13,960 nt of DNA, from contig CAKTRT010000027.1 in assembly GCA_934597535.1 (NCBI GenBank), forward strand, positions 1 to 13,960, in the 5' to 3' direction. The translations under genes and the position numbers were made by a program. The DNA comes from an uncultured Oscillospiraceae bacterium (GTDB lineage: Bacteria > Bacillota > Clostridia > Oscillospirales > Oscillospiraceae). A model generated the notes under the pieces. The model was not told the origin of the DNA, made no database searches, and worked only from the letters and a program-made list of their open reading frames with translations. Shown here piece after piece: positions 6,144 through 13,261 of this stretch; position 1 is the first letter of the stretch, and each line of letters starts with the position of its first letter.

Positions 6144-7967
6144 ATGAGCGTTTTTGATTACAATAAGGATCAGGATAACCGCAAGCCGTTCCATGCCTCC
6201 GGCATGGCGGAAAACGCGGCCAAGCGCGCGACGGAAGACAATCAGGACAAGTACGCCAAGCAGGACAACACCCCTTCCGGCGGCAATGACGAGCACTACT
6301 CCCTCAACGACGACCGCCGCGTTAAGGTCCTCTCCCCCGGCGCGCTCGTTGCCAAGCGCTTTTTCCGCAACCGCCTTGCGGTCGTGGGTCTGAGCATTCT
6401 CGTCTTCATGTTCGTTTTCTCGTTCATCGGCGGCCTTCTCTCCCCCTATGGCGAGGATGAATTCTTCTACCGCGACGAGCAGATCAACAAGGAATTCGCC
6501 GTCGTCACCGAAAATACCGACTTCCGCTATATGGCCAAGGACTCCTCCCTGTTCGGCTCCCCCGCGCAGGCAAAGGCTGTTCTCGCCATCCAGAAGGGCG
6601 ACAGCACCTTCTCCTACAGCAACAGCTCCTACACCGTCAAGCAGGAGGGCGAGGATTTCTACTCCATTTCCTGCGGCGGTTCGATGATCGGCCTCGCATT
6701 CAAGGATGTCGTCAACTCTTCGGTCGAGGGACAGAAGCTTGATTTTGACTTCGTCTATGCCGCGCTGAAGGCGCACGTCGCGCCGGTCGTAACGGAGGAG
6801 CTCATTGTCGATCCTCCTGCCGCGGAAACGGCCGGCTCCGCCGAAGTCCCCGCTGAGGCTCCCGCCGGAGAGACCTTCTCCTTCAACGGTCAGGAATATA
6901 CCATCGACGAGGACGGTTACGTCCGTCAGGGCGGCACGGAGGTCGCTTATATCAGCCGCTATATCGTGCAGGCCATTATGCCCGATATTTTCCTCACGCG
7001 CGACTTCAAGGAAAAGCTGATCGACACCATTGCCGCCGGCGGAACGGAGTTCCTCTATACCGACGAGTCTCTGATCCTTGACGATGATGCCGCTGCTGTC
7101 GAGGGCGAGCAGGAGGGCATCGGCGCCATGGACGACGCTGTCGAAACCGACACGCCCGCCAGCGCCACCGCCGAATATATCATTGAGCGCAGCCAGAACC
7201 ACGCCAACTGGATCATCCGCCAGCAGCAGAGCTCCCGCCAGTACGACAAGTATTCCTACCCCGGCGCCAAGCACTGGCTCGGCACCGACCGCTACGGTAT
7301 GGATATGCTGACGCGCCTGATGTACGGCGGCCGCGTGTCCCTGATGATCGGCTTCATCGTCATCATCATTGAGACCGTGCTCGGTGTCATCATGGGCGGT
7401 ATCGCCGGCTACTTCGGCGGCTGGATCGATGACCTCATCATGCGTCTTGTCGATATCTTCTACTGCATCCCCTCCATGCCCATCATCCTGATCCTCGGCG
7501 CGGCCATGGATCAGCAGCGCGTGGAGCCCGGAAAACGATTGATCTACCTCATGCTGATCCTCGGCATCCTTGGCTGGGCGGGCATCGCCCGTCTCGTCCG
7601 CGGCCAGATCCTCTCGCTGCGCGAGCAGGAATTTATGACCGCCACCGAGGCCTGCGGTATCAGCGTCAGGAGCCGTATTTTCAAGCACCTGATCCCCAAC
7701 GTCATCCCTCAGCTGATCGTCAACTGCACGATGGGTCTCGGCTCCGTCATTATTATGGAGGCCACGCTCAGCTTCCTGGGTCTCGGCGTCAAGTTCCCGT
7801 TCGCCTCCTGGGGCAACATCATCAACGATGTCAATAACACCTACGTGCTGACGACCTACTGGTTCATCTGGATCCCCGCGGGTCTGCTGCTCCTGCTCAC
7901 CGTTCTCGCCTTCAACCTCGTCGGCGACGGTCTGCGCGATGCGTTTGACCCGAAGATGAAGCGCTAA
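6144..7967 (+). CDS. oppC: Oligopeptide ABC transporter permease OppC with a large extracellular insertion
   Basis: 607 residues, about twice the usual ~300. The ATG lies four bases after AAGGGGGAAG and 15 bases after the oppB stop. A hydrophilic N-terminus (1-70) precedes the first membrane segment (about 77-99, ending LLSPYG). In ordinary OppC proteins the HPLGTDxxGRD motif follows soon after; here its equivalent KHWLGTDRYGMD is at 376-387, leaving about 270 extra residues that topology places outside the cell. The transport domain follows (about 398-600), with the ATPase-docking loop EFMTATEACG...IPQLIV at 496-526 and the terminal GDGLRDAFDP. The insertion has two similar modules (about 153-210 and 242-297), an Ala/Pro/Glu-rich linker (about 213-242) and an acidic stretch (312-335). 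Family is certain; the insertion's role is unknown. Confidence 0.93.
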   Translation: MSVFDYNKDQDNRKPFHASGMAENAAKRATEDNQDKYAKQDNTPSGGNDEHYSLNDDRRVKVLSPGALVAKRFFRNRLAVVGLSILVFMFVFSFIGGLLSPYGEDEFFYRDEQINKEFAVVTENTDFRYMAKDSSLFGSPAQAKAVLAIQKGDSTFSYSNSSYTVKQEGEDFYSISCGGSMIGLAFKDVVNSSVEGQKLDFDFVYAALKAHVAPVVTEELIVDPPAAETAGSAEVPAEAPAGETFSFNGQEYTIDEDGYVRQGGTEVAYISRYIVQAIMPDIFLTRDFKEKLIDTIAAGGTEFLYTDESLILDDDAAAVEGEQEGIGAMDDAVETDTPASATAEYIIERSQNHANWIIRQQQSSRQYDKYSYPGAKHWLGTDRYGMDMLTRLMYGGRVSLMIGFIVIIIETVLGVIMGGIAGYFGGWIDDLIMRLVDIFYCIPSMPIILILGAAMDQQRVEPGKRLIYLMLILGILGWAGIARLVRGQILSLREQEFMTATEACGISVRSRIFKHLIPNVIPQLIVNCTMGLGSVIIMEATLSFLGLGVKFPFASWGNIINDVNNTYVLTTYWFIWIPAGLLLLLTVLAFNLVGDGLRDAFDPKMKR

Positions 7968-7986
7968 GGAAGGAGGGCATCAAAAA

Positions 7987-9141
7987 ATGTCGAAAAAGAA
8001 TAACGACGGCTATCTTTCCGCAAAGGAATCCCGCCGCATCTCCAAGGCAAACCGCAAGATCACCAACGCGCTCGAAAAGCAGCATAAGCGCAAGAATGTG
8101 CCCGAGAGCGAATACCTGACGCAGATGAAGGACCCCTCCAACGTTCTCGAGATCGAAAATCTGCACACCTACTTCTTTACCGATGTCGGTACCGTCCACT
8201 CCGTGGATGGCATCACCTTTTCCGTTCCCATCGGCAAAACGGTCGGCGTCGTGGGCGAATCGGGCTGCGGCAAATCGGTCACTAGCCTTTCGATCATGCA
8301 GCTTCTGCAGCGCCCGCAGGGTCAGGTCGTGGAGGGCGAGATCCGTCTCAACCTCGGCGACAAGGCCTACGATGTCACCAAGGCTCCCGATGTTGTCATG
8401 CAGCACCTGCGCGGCAACATGATCTCCATGATCTTTCAGGAGCCAATGACTGCGCTGAACCCCGTGTTCCGCATCGGCGATCAGGTCGATGAGGTCATCG
8501 CCCTCCACAACGCTGAGGGTCATGACGAGGAGCAGATCAAGGCGCGCACCATCAAGCTCCTTGAGATGGTCGGCATCGCCAACAGCGAGGGCGTTTACAA
8601 AATGTACCCGCACGAGCTTTCCGGCGGTATGCGCCAGCGCGTGATGATCGCTATGGCGCTCGCGTGCAGCCCCAAGCTCATCATTGCCGATGAGCCCACC
8701 ACTGCGCTGGATGTGACCATTCAGGCGCAGATCCTCGACCTTCTGCGCAACCTGAAGGATAAGATCAACTCCTCCATCATGTTCATCACCCACGACCTCG
8801 GCGTCATCGCCGAAATGGCGGACTACGTGGTGGTCATGTACGCCGGCCGCATTGTGGAGCAGGGCACAGCGGAAGAGATCTTTGCCCACCCCGCGCATCC
8901 CTACACCATCGGCCTGATGGCCTCCAAGCCGGTCGTCGGCAAGCAGGTCGATAAGCTCTACTCTATCCCCGGCAAGGTGCCCAACCCCATCAACATGCCG
9001 GACTACTGCTACTTCAAGGACCGCTGCGAAATGTGCGTGAACGGCTGCGAGGGCGAGTATCCGCACGAGATCTCCCTCTCCCCCACGCACAAGGTCTCCT
9101 GCTACCGTTACTATCCGGAAAACCAGAAGGAGGGTGAATAA
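7987..9141 (+). CDS. oppD: Oligopeptide ABC transporter ATP-binding protein OppD
   Basis: 384 residues; the ATG follows a strong ribosome binding site (GGAAGGAGGG) 19 bases after oppC. Walker A is GESGCGKS (90-97), the Q-loop glutamine is Q151, the ABC signature is LSGGMRQRV (211-219), Walker B is LIIADEP (231-237, catalytic E236) and the switch histidine is H269. The C-terminal oligopeptide-transporter extension holds C341, C347, C354 and C372 (C-x5-C-x6-C then a distal C). This is the pattern associated with a [4Fe-4S] cluster in some DppD/OppD proteins. The first ~50 residues are basic, rich in Lys/Arg and predicted soluble, longer than in the E. coli protein (~337 residues). It pairs with OppF to drive import through OppBC. 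Confidence 0.95.
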   Translation: MSKKNNDGYLSAKESRRISKANRKITNALEKQHKRKNVPESEYLTQMKDPSNVLEIENLHTYFFTDVGTVHSVDGITFSVPIGKTVGVVGESGCGKSVTSLSIMQLLQRPQGQVVEGEIRLNLGDKAYDVTKAPDVVMQHLRGNMISMIFQEPMTALNPVFRIGDQVDEVIALHNAEGHDEEQIKARTIKLLEMVGIANSEGVYKMYPHELSGGMRQRVMIAMALACSPKLIIADEPTTALDVTIQAQILDLLRNLKDKINSSIMFITHDLGVIAEMADYVVVMYAGRIVEQGTAEEIFAHPAHPYTIGLMASKPVVGKQVDKLYSIPGKVPNPINMPDYCYFKDRCEMCVNGCEGEYPHEISLSPTHKVSCYRYYPENQKEGE

Positions 9142-9142
9142 C

Positions 9143-10174
9143 ATGGCAGATCACAAAGTCAACCCGTTTGAGGATCCCAGCTTCACCCCCGTAGAGTATG
9201 ACCCGCAGTACATTCTTCAGGTCAACCAGCTCAAGAAGTACTTCCCCATCAAAAGCGGCATGATCTCCCACACAGTCGGCTATGTCAAGGCGGTGGACGG
9301 CGTCACGTTCAATTTAAAGCGCGGCACGACCATGGGTCTGGTCGGCGAGTCCGGCTGCGGCAAAACTACTACCGGCCGCACCATTCTCCGTCTGTATGAC
9401 AGTAAAACTGCCGGTCAGGTGCTCTTCAACGGGCAGGAGATCTACGATCTCTCGCATAAGGATCTGCGCGCCCTGCGCACCAAGATGCAGATCATTTTCC
9501 AGGATCCGTTTTCCTCGCTTTCCCCGCGTATGCCGGTCGGCGAGATCATCGGCGAGGCTGTGCGCGAGCATAACCTCGTTCCCAAGGAAGAGTTTGATGA
9601 TTACATCGATCAGGTCATGGACAACTGCGGCCTCCAGCCCTTCCACAAGGACCGTTATCCGCACGAGTTTTCCGGCGGCCAGCGCCAGCGTATCTGCATC
9701 GCGCGTGCACTTGCGCTCAACCCTGAGTTCATTGTCTGCGATGAGCCGGTCTCCGCGCTCGATGTGTCCATTCAGGCACAGATCATCAACCTGCTAAACG
9801 AGCTGCAGGATCAGTACAAGCTGACCTACCTTTTTATCAGCCACGATCTTTCCGTTGTCGAGCACATTTCCGACACGGTCGGCGTTATGTACCTCGGCAA
9901 TCTTGTCGAATATGGCGCCAAGGAGGACATTTTCCGCAATCCGCTGCATCCCTATACGAAGGCTCTGTTCTCCGCCATTCCCGTGCCCGATCCGACGGTC
10001 AAGATGAACCGCATCGTGCTTGAGGGTTCCATTCCCTCCCCCGCCAATCCGCCCAAGGGCTGCAAGTTCCACACCCGCTGCGCCAACTGCATGAAGTGCT
10101 GCGAAGAAGAAGCTCCTGCCCAGCGCGAGATCGAACCGGGTCACTTTGTCTGCTGCCACCTCTACGATAAATGA
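9143..10174 (+). CDS. oppF: Oligopeptide ABC transporter ATP-binding protein OppF
   Basis: 343 residues from the ATG at 9143, one base after the oppD stop and eight bases after GGAGGG at the end of oppD; an in-frame GTG at 9134 lies inside that ribosome binding site and is rejected. Walker A is GESGCGKT (68-75), the Q-loop glutamine is Q120, the signature is FSGGQRQRI (176-184), Walker B is FIVCDEP (196-202, E201) and the switch histidine is H234. All catalytic positions are intact. The C-terminal extension has C307, C313, C320 and C337/C338 in the same spacing as OppD, plus extra cysteines at 316 and 319. It forms the second half of the ATPase pair. Its stop overlaps the next small gene by four bases. 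Confidence 0.95.
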   Translation: MADHKVNPFEDPSFTPVEYDPQYILQVNQLKKYFPIKSGMISHTVGYVKAVDGVTFNLKRGTTMGLVGESGCGKTTTGRTILRLYDSKTAGQVLFNGQEIYDLSHKDLRALRTKMQIIFQDPFSSLSPRMPVGEIIGEAVREHNLVPKEEFDDYIDQVMDNCGLQPFHKDRYPHEFSGGQRQRICIARALALNPEFIVCDEPVSALDVSIQAQIINLLNELQDQYKLTYLFISHDLSVVEHISDTVGVMYLGNLVEYGAKEDIFRNPLHPYTKALFSAIPVPDPTVKMNRIVLEGSIPSPANPPKGCKFHTRCANCMKCCEEEAPAQREIEPGHFVCCHLYDK

Positions 10175-10470
10175 GAAAGCACGAGCGTATTTACGGGGAT
10201 GACGACGGCCGCACGATCGCTGACATGAGTGGCGTCGAACCGCAGCCGATGCTTATCCCCCGTATTCGCAAGCGCCGCGACCGCGCGGATTTCAAAGAAC
10301 CGGACGCGCCCGGGGCGAATGACCGCCCTTGGGACACGAGCGGTGAACTGAGCCGCGAGGAGCGTAACGCCGCCATCGGCGGCGCACTCAAAGCCGGCCT
10401 TCTGATCGCAGCTGTCTTCCTTGCCGCCGGTGCGCTGGCCATCCTTGCGATGCAGGCCTTATGGTCATAA
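10171..10470 (+). CDS. Small C-terminally anchored membrane protein at the end of the opp operon
   Basis: 99 residues, starting in an ATGA overlap with the oppF stop and ending two bases before the stem of the operon terminator, so it is the last gene of the transporter operon. The first ~66 residues are charged, with Arg/Lys and Asp/Glu clusters and Pro/Gly-rich stretches, and look disordered. One membrane segment follows (about 70-95, mostly Ala, Leu, Ile), leaving a tail of only a few residues. This layout predicts a tail-anchored protein with its soluble part in the cytoplasm. No known family is recognised. The overlap suggests coupled translation and a role tied to the transporter, for example assembly or regulation, but that is inference. 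Confidence 0.7.
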   Translation: MRKHERIYGDDDGRTIADMSGVEPQPMLIPRIRKRRDRADFKEPDAPGANDRPWDTSGELSREERNAAIGGALKAGLLIAAVFLAAGALAILAMQALWS

Positions 10471-10471
10471 T

Positions 10472-10505
10472 AAAAGAGGGATCACCGATCGGTGATCCCT
10501 CTTTT
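10472..10505 (+). terminator. Intrinsic terminator of the opp operon
   Basis: A perfect 15-bp stem, AAAAGAGGGATCACC (10472-10486) with GGTGATCCCTCTTTT (10491-10505), closes a GATC loop and is followed by one more T. It lies directly after the last opp gene. The A/T flanks make it usable in both directions. Confidence 0.92.
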
Positions 10506-10567
10506 TGCACCCCTGCGCGTTCTGAAAGGCAAAAAGTGTTCTGCGGCCATGCGCGATGATATAAGAC

Positions 10568-10640
10568 AAGCTGCGCAAATTCAAAAGAGCATAAAAAGGA
10601 TAAGATCCAATAAGTTGCGCAAAAAGGAGAAAGCATGAAA
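10568..10640 (+). repeat. Pair of degenerate direct repeats, 44 bp apart
   Basis: Bases 10568-10596 and 10612-10640 align without gaps at about 21 of 29 positions by eye. The best part is AAGCTGCGCAAA against AAGTTGCGCAAA, and both copies also share AGCAT followed one base later by AAA. The 44-bp spacing is about four helical turns. They lie just upstream of a transposase fragment, so they may be transposase-binding sites in the element's left end. This is an inference. Confidence 0.45.
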
Positions 10641-10689
10641 GAAGAATAGTTCCCATCCTCTGATAGAATGAAGTCACGGCGCCCATTCT

Positions 10690-10758
10690 GAAAGGAGACA
10701 GCAAACTATGTCCGAGAGAATTGTACAGTTGAATGAGGAAGTAATCAAGGGGCAACTC
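10690..10758 (+). mobile_element. Remnant of an IS256-family element (5' end of transposase gene)
   Basis: A ribosome binding site (AAAGGAGA at 10691-10698) precedes an ATG at 10708. The next codons read MSERIVQLNEEVIKGQL, which closely resembles the N-terminus of IS256/mutator-type transposases common in clostridia. After about 17 codons the match stops: the frame continues with a Cys/Pro/Ala-rich stretch that has no transposase character and runs into the opposing operon. The rest of the ~400-residue transposase, including its catalytic domain, is missing. The recognition is from memory of the family, without a database search. The outer limits of the element are not clear. Confidence 0.6.
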
Positions 10759-10899
10759 ATGGCATTGGCCTGTCCCCATTGTTGTGTCCCATTCGCGGCT
10801 GCACAGACCGATCCCGCAACGTCGCCCCACGCTCCTCTACCCTTTCGGCGCGGGATAGATTATTTCCCTGCGATCTTCTTTCTGCGCTCCAACGATGTG
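10759..10899. other. Gene-free stretch between IS remnant and right-hand terminator
   Basis: No convincing gene, RNA or repeat was found here. The open frame that continues from the transposase fragment shows no recognisable protein. The right end of the insertion element, if it survives, would be expected in this stretch, but I could not identify matching inverted repeats. Confidence 0.5.
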
Positions 10900-10931
10900 A
10901 AAAAAGAGCACCCTCTCGGGTGCTCTTTTTT
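10900..10931 (-). terminator. Intrinsic terminator of the sodium-pump decarboxylase operon
   Basis: AAAAAAGAGCACCC (10900-10913) pairs with GGGTGCTCTTTTTT (10918-10931) in a perfect 14-bp stem with a four-base loop. It lies ten bases beyond the stop of the minus-strand beta-subunit gene. The symmetric A/T flanks would also stop transcription coming from the left. Confidence 0.92.
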
Positions 10932-10940
10932 TCAGCGGAA

Positions 10941-12365
10941 TCAACCGAACAGCGCCATCAGGACGCCGGCCGCGATCGCGGAGCCGATAACACCGGCAAC
11001 ATTCGGGCCCATGGCATGCATGAGCAGGAAGTTGGAGGGATTCTCCTTCTGACCGACGACCTGGGAAACGCGCGCCGCCATCGGAACGGCGGAAACGCCG
11101 GCGGAGCCGATCAGCGGGTTGATCTTTTCCTTCAGGAACAGGTTCATGAACTTGGCCAGCAGCACGCCGCCCGCGGTGCCGAAGCCGAACGCGACGACGC
11201 CCATGCCCATGATCTCAATGGTCTGAAGGGACAGGAAGGTCGTACCCGTAGCGGTAGCACCAACGGTGAAGCCGAGGAAGATCGTGACGATGTTCATCAG
11301 CTCGTTGCCAGCCGTCTTGGTCAGACGCTCGACCACGCCGGACTCCTTGAAGAGGTTGCCCAGCATCAGGCAGGCGATCAGAGGAGCGGCAGAGGGGACC
11401 AGCAGCGCCACGAACACGCTGATCATGATCGGGAAAATAATCTTTTCCTTCTGCGAAACCTGACGCAGCGGCTTCATCACGATCTGACGCTCCGCCTTGG
11501 TGGTCAGCGCCTTCATGATCGGGGGCTGAATGACCGGCACCAATGCCATGTAAGAATACGCGGCAACGGCGATGGGGCCAAGCAGATGCGGGGCAAGACG
11601 GGTCGTGACGAAGATCGCCGTCGGGCCGTCCGCGCCGCCGATGATACCAATGGAAGAAGACTCCTGAGAGGTGAAGCCCATAAACTGGGTGCCCACGTAG
11701 GTCATGAAGATACCGAGCTGAGCGGCAGCGCCGAGCAGCAGGGACTTGGGGTTGGCGATCAGGGGGCCAAAGTCGGTCATGGAGCCGACGCCCATGAAGA
11801 TCAGGCAGGGATAGATGCCAAGCTTGACGCCGAGGTACAGCAGATCGAGCAGGCCAAGACTGATCGTCTGGCCGGCAAGCGTCACGCCATAGGCCGCGGC
11901 AGCCTGCTCCGCCTGTGCGACCGCCTGGACCTGCGCAGCAAACTCGCTCATCGTCTCAGTGGAAGCGGCCATGATCTGGCTGGCGACCTCCTGGATAGCG
12001 TCCGCGCCGAAGACCTCCTGCGCGCTGGTCAGCAGCTGCTGGAAGTATGGCGCAAGCACCGCGTCCGAAACGCCCATCTCACTCATCTCCGCAAGGAAGG
12101 AGGCCGTGATCGGGTTTCCGCCGAACAGATCCCAGTGGACGTGTCCTCCCGCGAACAGGATCTCGTGGAACATGTCCGCACCGGGGAGGTTGGTGCACAG
12201 CATACCGAACGCGATGGGCAGCAGCAGCAGCGGCTCAAAGCCCTTCACGATGGCCAGGTACAGCAGGATAAAGGAAATGGCGATCATGATGAGGCATTTC
12301 CAGTTGCCTTCCTGACCAAACATGTAGAAGCCGGTCTGCTGCATGAAGTTGATAATAGCAGCCAT
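10941..12365 (-). CDS. gcdB: Sodium-translocating decarboxylase beta subunit (OadB/GcdB/MmdB family)
   Basis: 474 residues, mostly hydrophobic, the membrane Na+ channel of the biotin-dependent decarboxylases. Family hallmarks are GFEPLLLLPIAFG (42-54), KLGIYPCLIFMGVGSMTDFG (181-200), IIGGADGPTAIF (241-252, with D246 at the position of the Na+-binding aspartate of Klebsiella OadB), AAYSYMALVP (268-277) and NELMNIVTIFLG (354-365). Family members are commonly 370-450 residues. The extra length is an insertion at about 72-168 with a helical Ala/Glu/Gln-rich part (92-158). An AAAGGAAAAG ribosome binding site precedes the ATG. It is the last gene of delta-carrier-beta. Family assignment is firm; glutaconyl-CoA as substrate, hence the symbol, rests on the nearby dehydratase gene. 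Oxaloacetate or methylmalonyl-CoA remain possible. Confidence 0.9.
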   Translation of the reverse strand: MAAIINFMQQTGFYMFGQEGNWKCLIMIAISFILLYLAIVKGFEPLLLLPIAFGMLCTNLPGADMFHEILFAGGHVHWDLFGGNPITASFLAEMSEMGVSDAVLAPYFQQLLTSAQEVFGADAIQEVASQIMAASTETMSEFAAQVQAVAQAEQAAAAYGVTLAGQTISLGLLDLLYLGVKLGIYPCLIFMGVGSMTDFGPLIANPKSLLLGAAAQLGIFMTYVGTQFMGFTSQESSSIGIIGGADGPTAIFVTTRLAPHLLGPIAVAAYSYMALVPVIQPPIMKALTTKAERQIVMKPLRQVSQKEKIIFPIMISVFVALLVPSAAPLIACLMLGNLFKESGVVERLTKTAGNELMNIVTIFLGFTVGATATGTTFLSLQTIEIMGMGVVAFGFGTAGGVLLAKFMNLFLKEKINPLIGSAGVSAVPMAARVSQVVGQKENPSNFLLMHAMGPNVAGVIGSAIAAGVLMALFG

Positions 12366-12411
12366 TTATGTTTCTTTTCCTTTCACAGTTAATTCAGGGG
12401 AATGCTGTTAT

Positions 12412-12825
12412 TTAGCCGATGACGCACAGAACGTCGCCGGGGTTGACAGCAGCGCCCTTGGCAACTGCGACGGAGGAGATGGTGCCAGCGCAGGGAGCGA
12501 AGATCTCGTTCTCCATCTTCATGGCCTCGAGGATGAACAGCAGATCGCCTTCCTTGACGGCCTGACCGGCGGCGACCTTCACATCGAGGATGGTGCCGGG
12601 CATCGGGCTGGTGACAGTGCCGGCACCGGCGGGAGCAGCAGCGGCAGGAGCCGGAGCAGCAGCGGGCGCGGGAGCGGCGGCAGGAGCGGGAGCAGCAGCG
12701 CGGGCAACGGGAGCAGCGGCAGCGCGGGAGACGGGAGCGGAAGCCATACGGCTGCCGCCGGCGGCGGACTCGACGGTGACTTCGTAGGTGGTACCGTTAA
12801 CGGTGACATTGTACTGCTTGATCAT
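12412..12825 (-). CDS. gcdC: Biotin carrier subunit of the sodium-translocating decarboxylase
   Basis: 137 residues. The biotin attachment motif AMKM is at 101-104, with K103 biotinylated, 34 residues from the C-terminus as usual. The lipoyl/biotinyl domain spans about 69-137 ([20 protein letters not shown] in front of the motif). A short N-terminal segment (1-20) is joined to it by a flexible Ala/Pro linker (about 35-66), made of repeated APAPAA units. The carrier shuttles CO2 from the carboxyltransferase to the membrane beta subunit. AGGAGAG lies eight bases before the ATG. The gene sits 24 bases after the delta gene and 46 bases before the beta gene. General biotin carriers of carboxylases look similar; the neighbours decide for a decarboxylase. 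Confidence 0.93.
   Translation of the reverse strand: MIKQYNVTVNGTTYEVTVESAAGGSRMASAPVSRAAAAPVARAAAPAPAAAPAPAAAPAPAAAAPAGAGTVTSPMPGTILDVKVAAGQAVKEGDLLFILEAMKMENEIFAPCAGTISSVAVAKGAAVNPGDVLCVIG
12628..12723 (-). repeat. Degenerate GC-rich tandem repeat encoding the Ala/Pro linker
   Basis: The linker of the biotin carrier is encoded by short imperfect repeats of GGAGCAGCAGC/GGAGCGGCGGC type (as read on the + strand). Such tracts change length easily by slippage. The open frames crossing it on the other strand are by-products of its composition. Confidence 0.5.
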
Positions 12826-12849
12826 GTTTGTTCTCTCCTAAAAATTAAA

Positions 12850-13128
12850 TTAGATTTTTTTGATGTTCACGATGTTCATGCTGCGGGACGAGATACCGAC
12901 CTCTTCCGAGAGAGCGGCAGTGATCGCGGCCACGATCTCAGGCTGCAGGCCCTGCGGCTTGGGAGCCGGCGCGGGGGCGGCAGCAGGAGCGGCGGCAGCG
13001 GCGGCCGGTGCTTTCTCTTTGCCCTTGAGGATCGCACCCATTGCCATGGTGAGGAAAATGATGCAGATCAGGCCAAAGAACACCGTGCCAATACCCATCA
13101 GGGTAACGAACAGGCTGCTGTATTCCAT
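12850..13128 (-). CDS. gcdD: Sodium-translocating decarboxylase delta/gamma (OadG-like) subunit
   Basis: 92 residues. One N-terminal membrane segment (about 8-31) is followed by a basic KGKEK, an Ala/Pro-rich linker (about 40-57) and a small C-terminal domain (QPEIVAAITAALSEEVG, then NIVNIKKI). This is the OadG/MmdD/GcdD layout: a membrane anchor that helps hold the carboxyltransferase on the beta subunit. Position also fits: it is first in the order delta, carrier, beta, 28 bases or so behind a strong promoter. AAAGGAAGAA lies directly before the ATG, and a second possible ribosome binding site (AAAGGT) is a little further upstream. The similarity is short, so the assignment depends partly on the neighbours. 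Confidence 0.85.
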   Translation of the reverse strand: MEYSSLFVTLMGIGTVFFGLICIIFLTMAMGAILKGKEKAPAAAAAAPAAAPAPAPKPQGLQPEIVAAITAALSEEVGISSRSMNIVNIKKI

Positions 13129-13154
13129 TTCTTCCTTTTACCTTTCAATATTGG

Positions 13155-13184
13155 ATTATAGCAAAGCGATTGCGGGAATTGCAA
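13155..13184 (-). promoter_or_regulatory. Promoter of the decarboxylase operon (extended -10)
   Basis: On the minus strand a perfect TATAAT (+ strand 13155-13160) is preceded by TG plus one base, giving an extended -10. TTGCAA (13179-13184) lies 18 bases upstream as a four-of-six -35. It is 26 bases from the delta-subunit start and lies after the dehydratase stop, so the three pump genes can be transcribed separately from the dehydratase. Confidence 0.75.
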
Positions 13185-13216
13185 GCGCATATGCACTTTT
13201 TGCGCGTTTTTAACGG

Positions 13217-13252
13217 CTTTTCCCTCCTGCCTTGCACGGCAGGAGGGAAAAG
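13217..13252 (-). terminator. Long inverted repeat after the dehydratase gene (possible terminator)
   Basis: CTTTTCCCTCCTGCC (13217-13231) and GGCAGGAGGGAAAAG (13238-13252) form a perfect 15-bp stem with a six-base loop, ending nine bases from the dehydratase stop. The T tract is on the 5' side of the stem on both strands, so no U tract follows the hairpin. It may stabilise the mRNA 3' end or terminate poorly. Confidence 0.6.
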
Positions 13253-13261
13253 AGACTTTCC

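Noticed and set aside
5613..7688. Minus-strand open frame opposite oppB and oppC
   Set aside because: It spans two real genes on the other strand and reads as Asp/Glu/Val/Gly/His-rich sequence without motifs.
7912..9144. Minus-strand open frame opposite oppD
   Set aside because: Antisense to a gene with all ABC ATPase motifs; no domain visible in its own translation.
10708..11052. Plus-strand 114-codon open frame as an intact gene
   Set aside because: Only the first ~17 codons resemble anything (a transposase start). The rest crosses a terminator and runs into the opposing gene.
10779..12392. Plus-strand 537-codon open frame opposite the beta-subunit gene
   Set aside because: Arg/Gly/Asp/His-rich shadow of a hydrophobic membrane protein whose family motifs are clear on the minus strand.
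12590..12787. Plus-strand Ala/Gly-rich open frame over the biotin-carrier linker
   Set aside because: It is a by-product of the GC-rich repeats encoding the Ala/Pro linker of the minus-strand gene.
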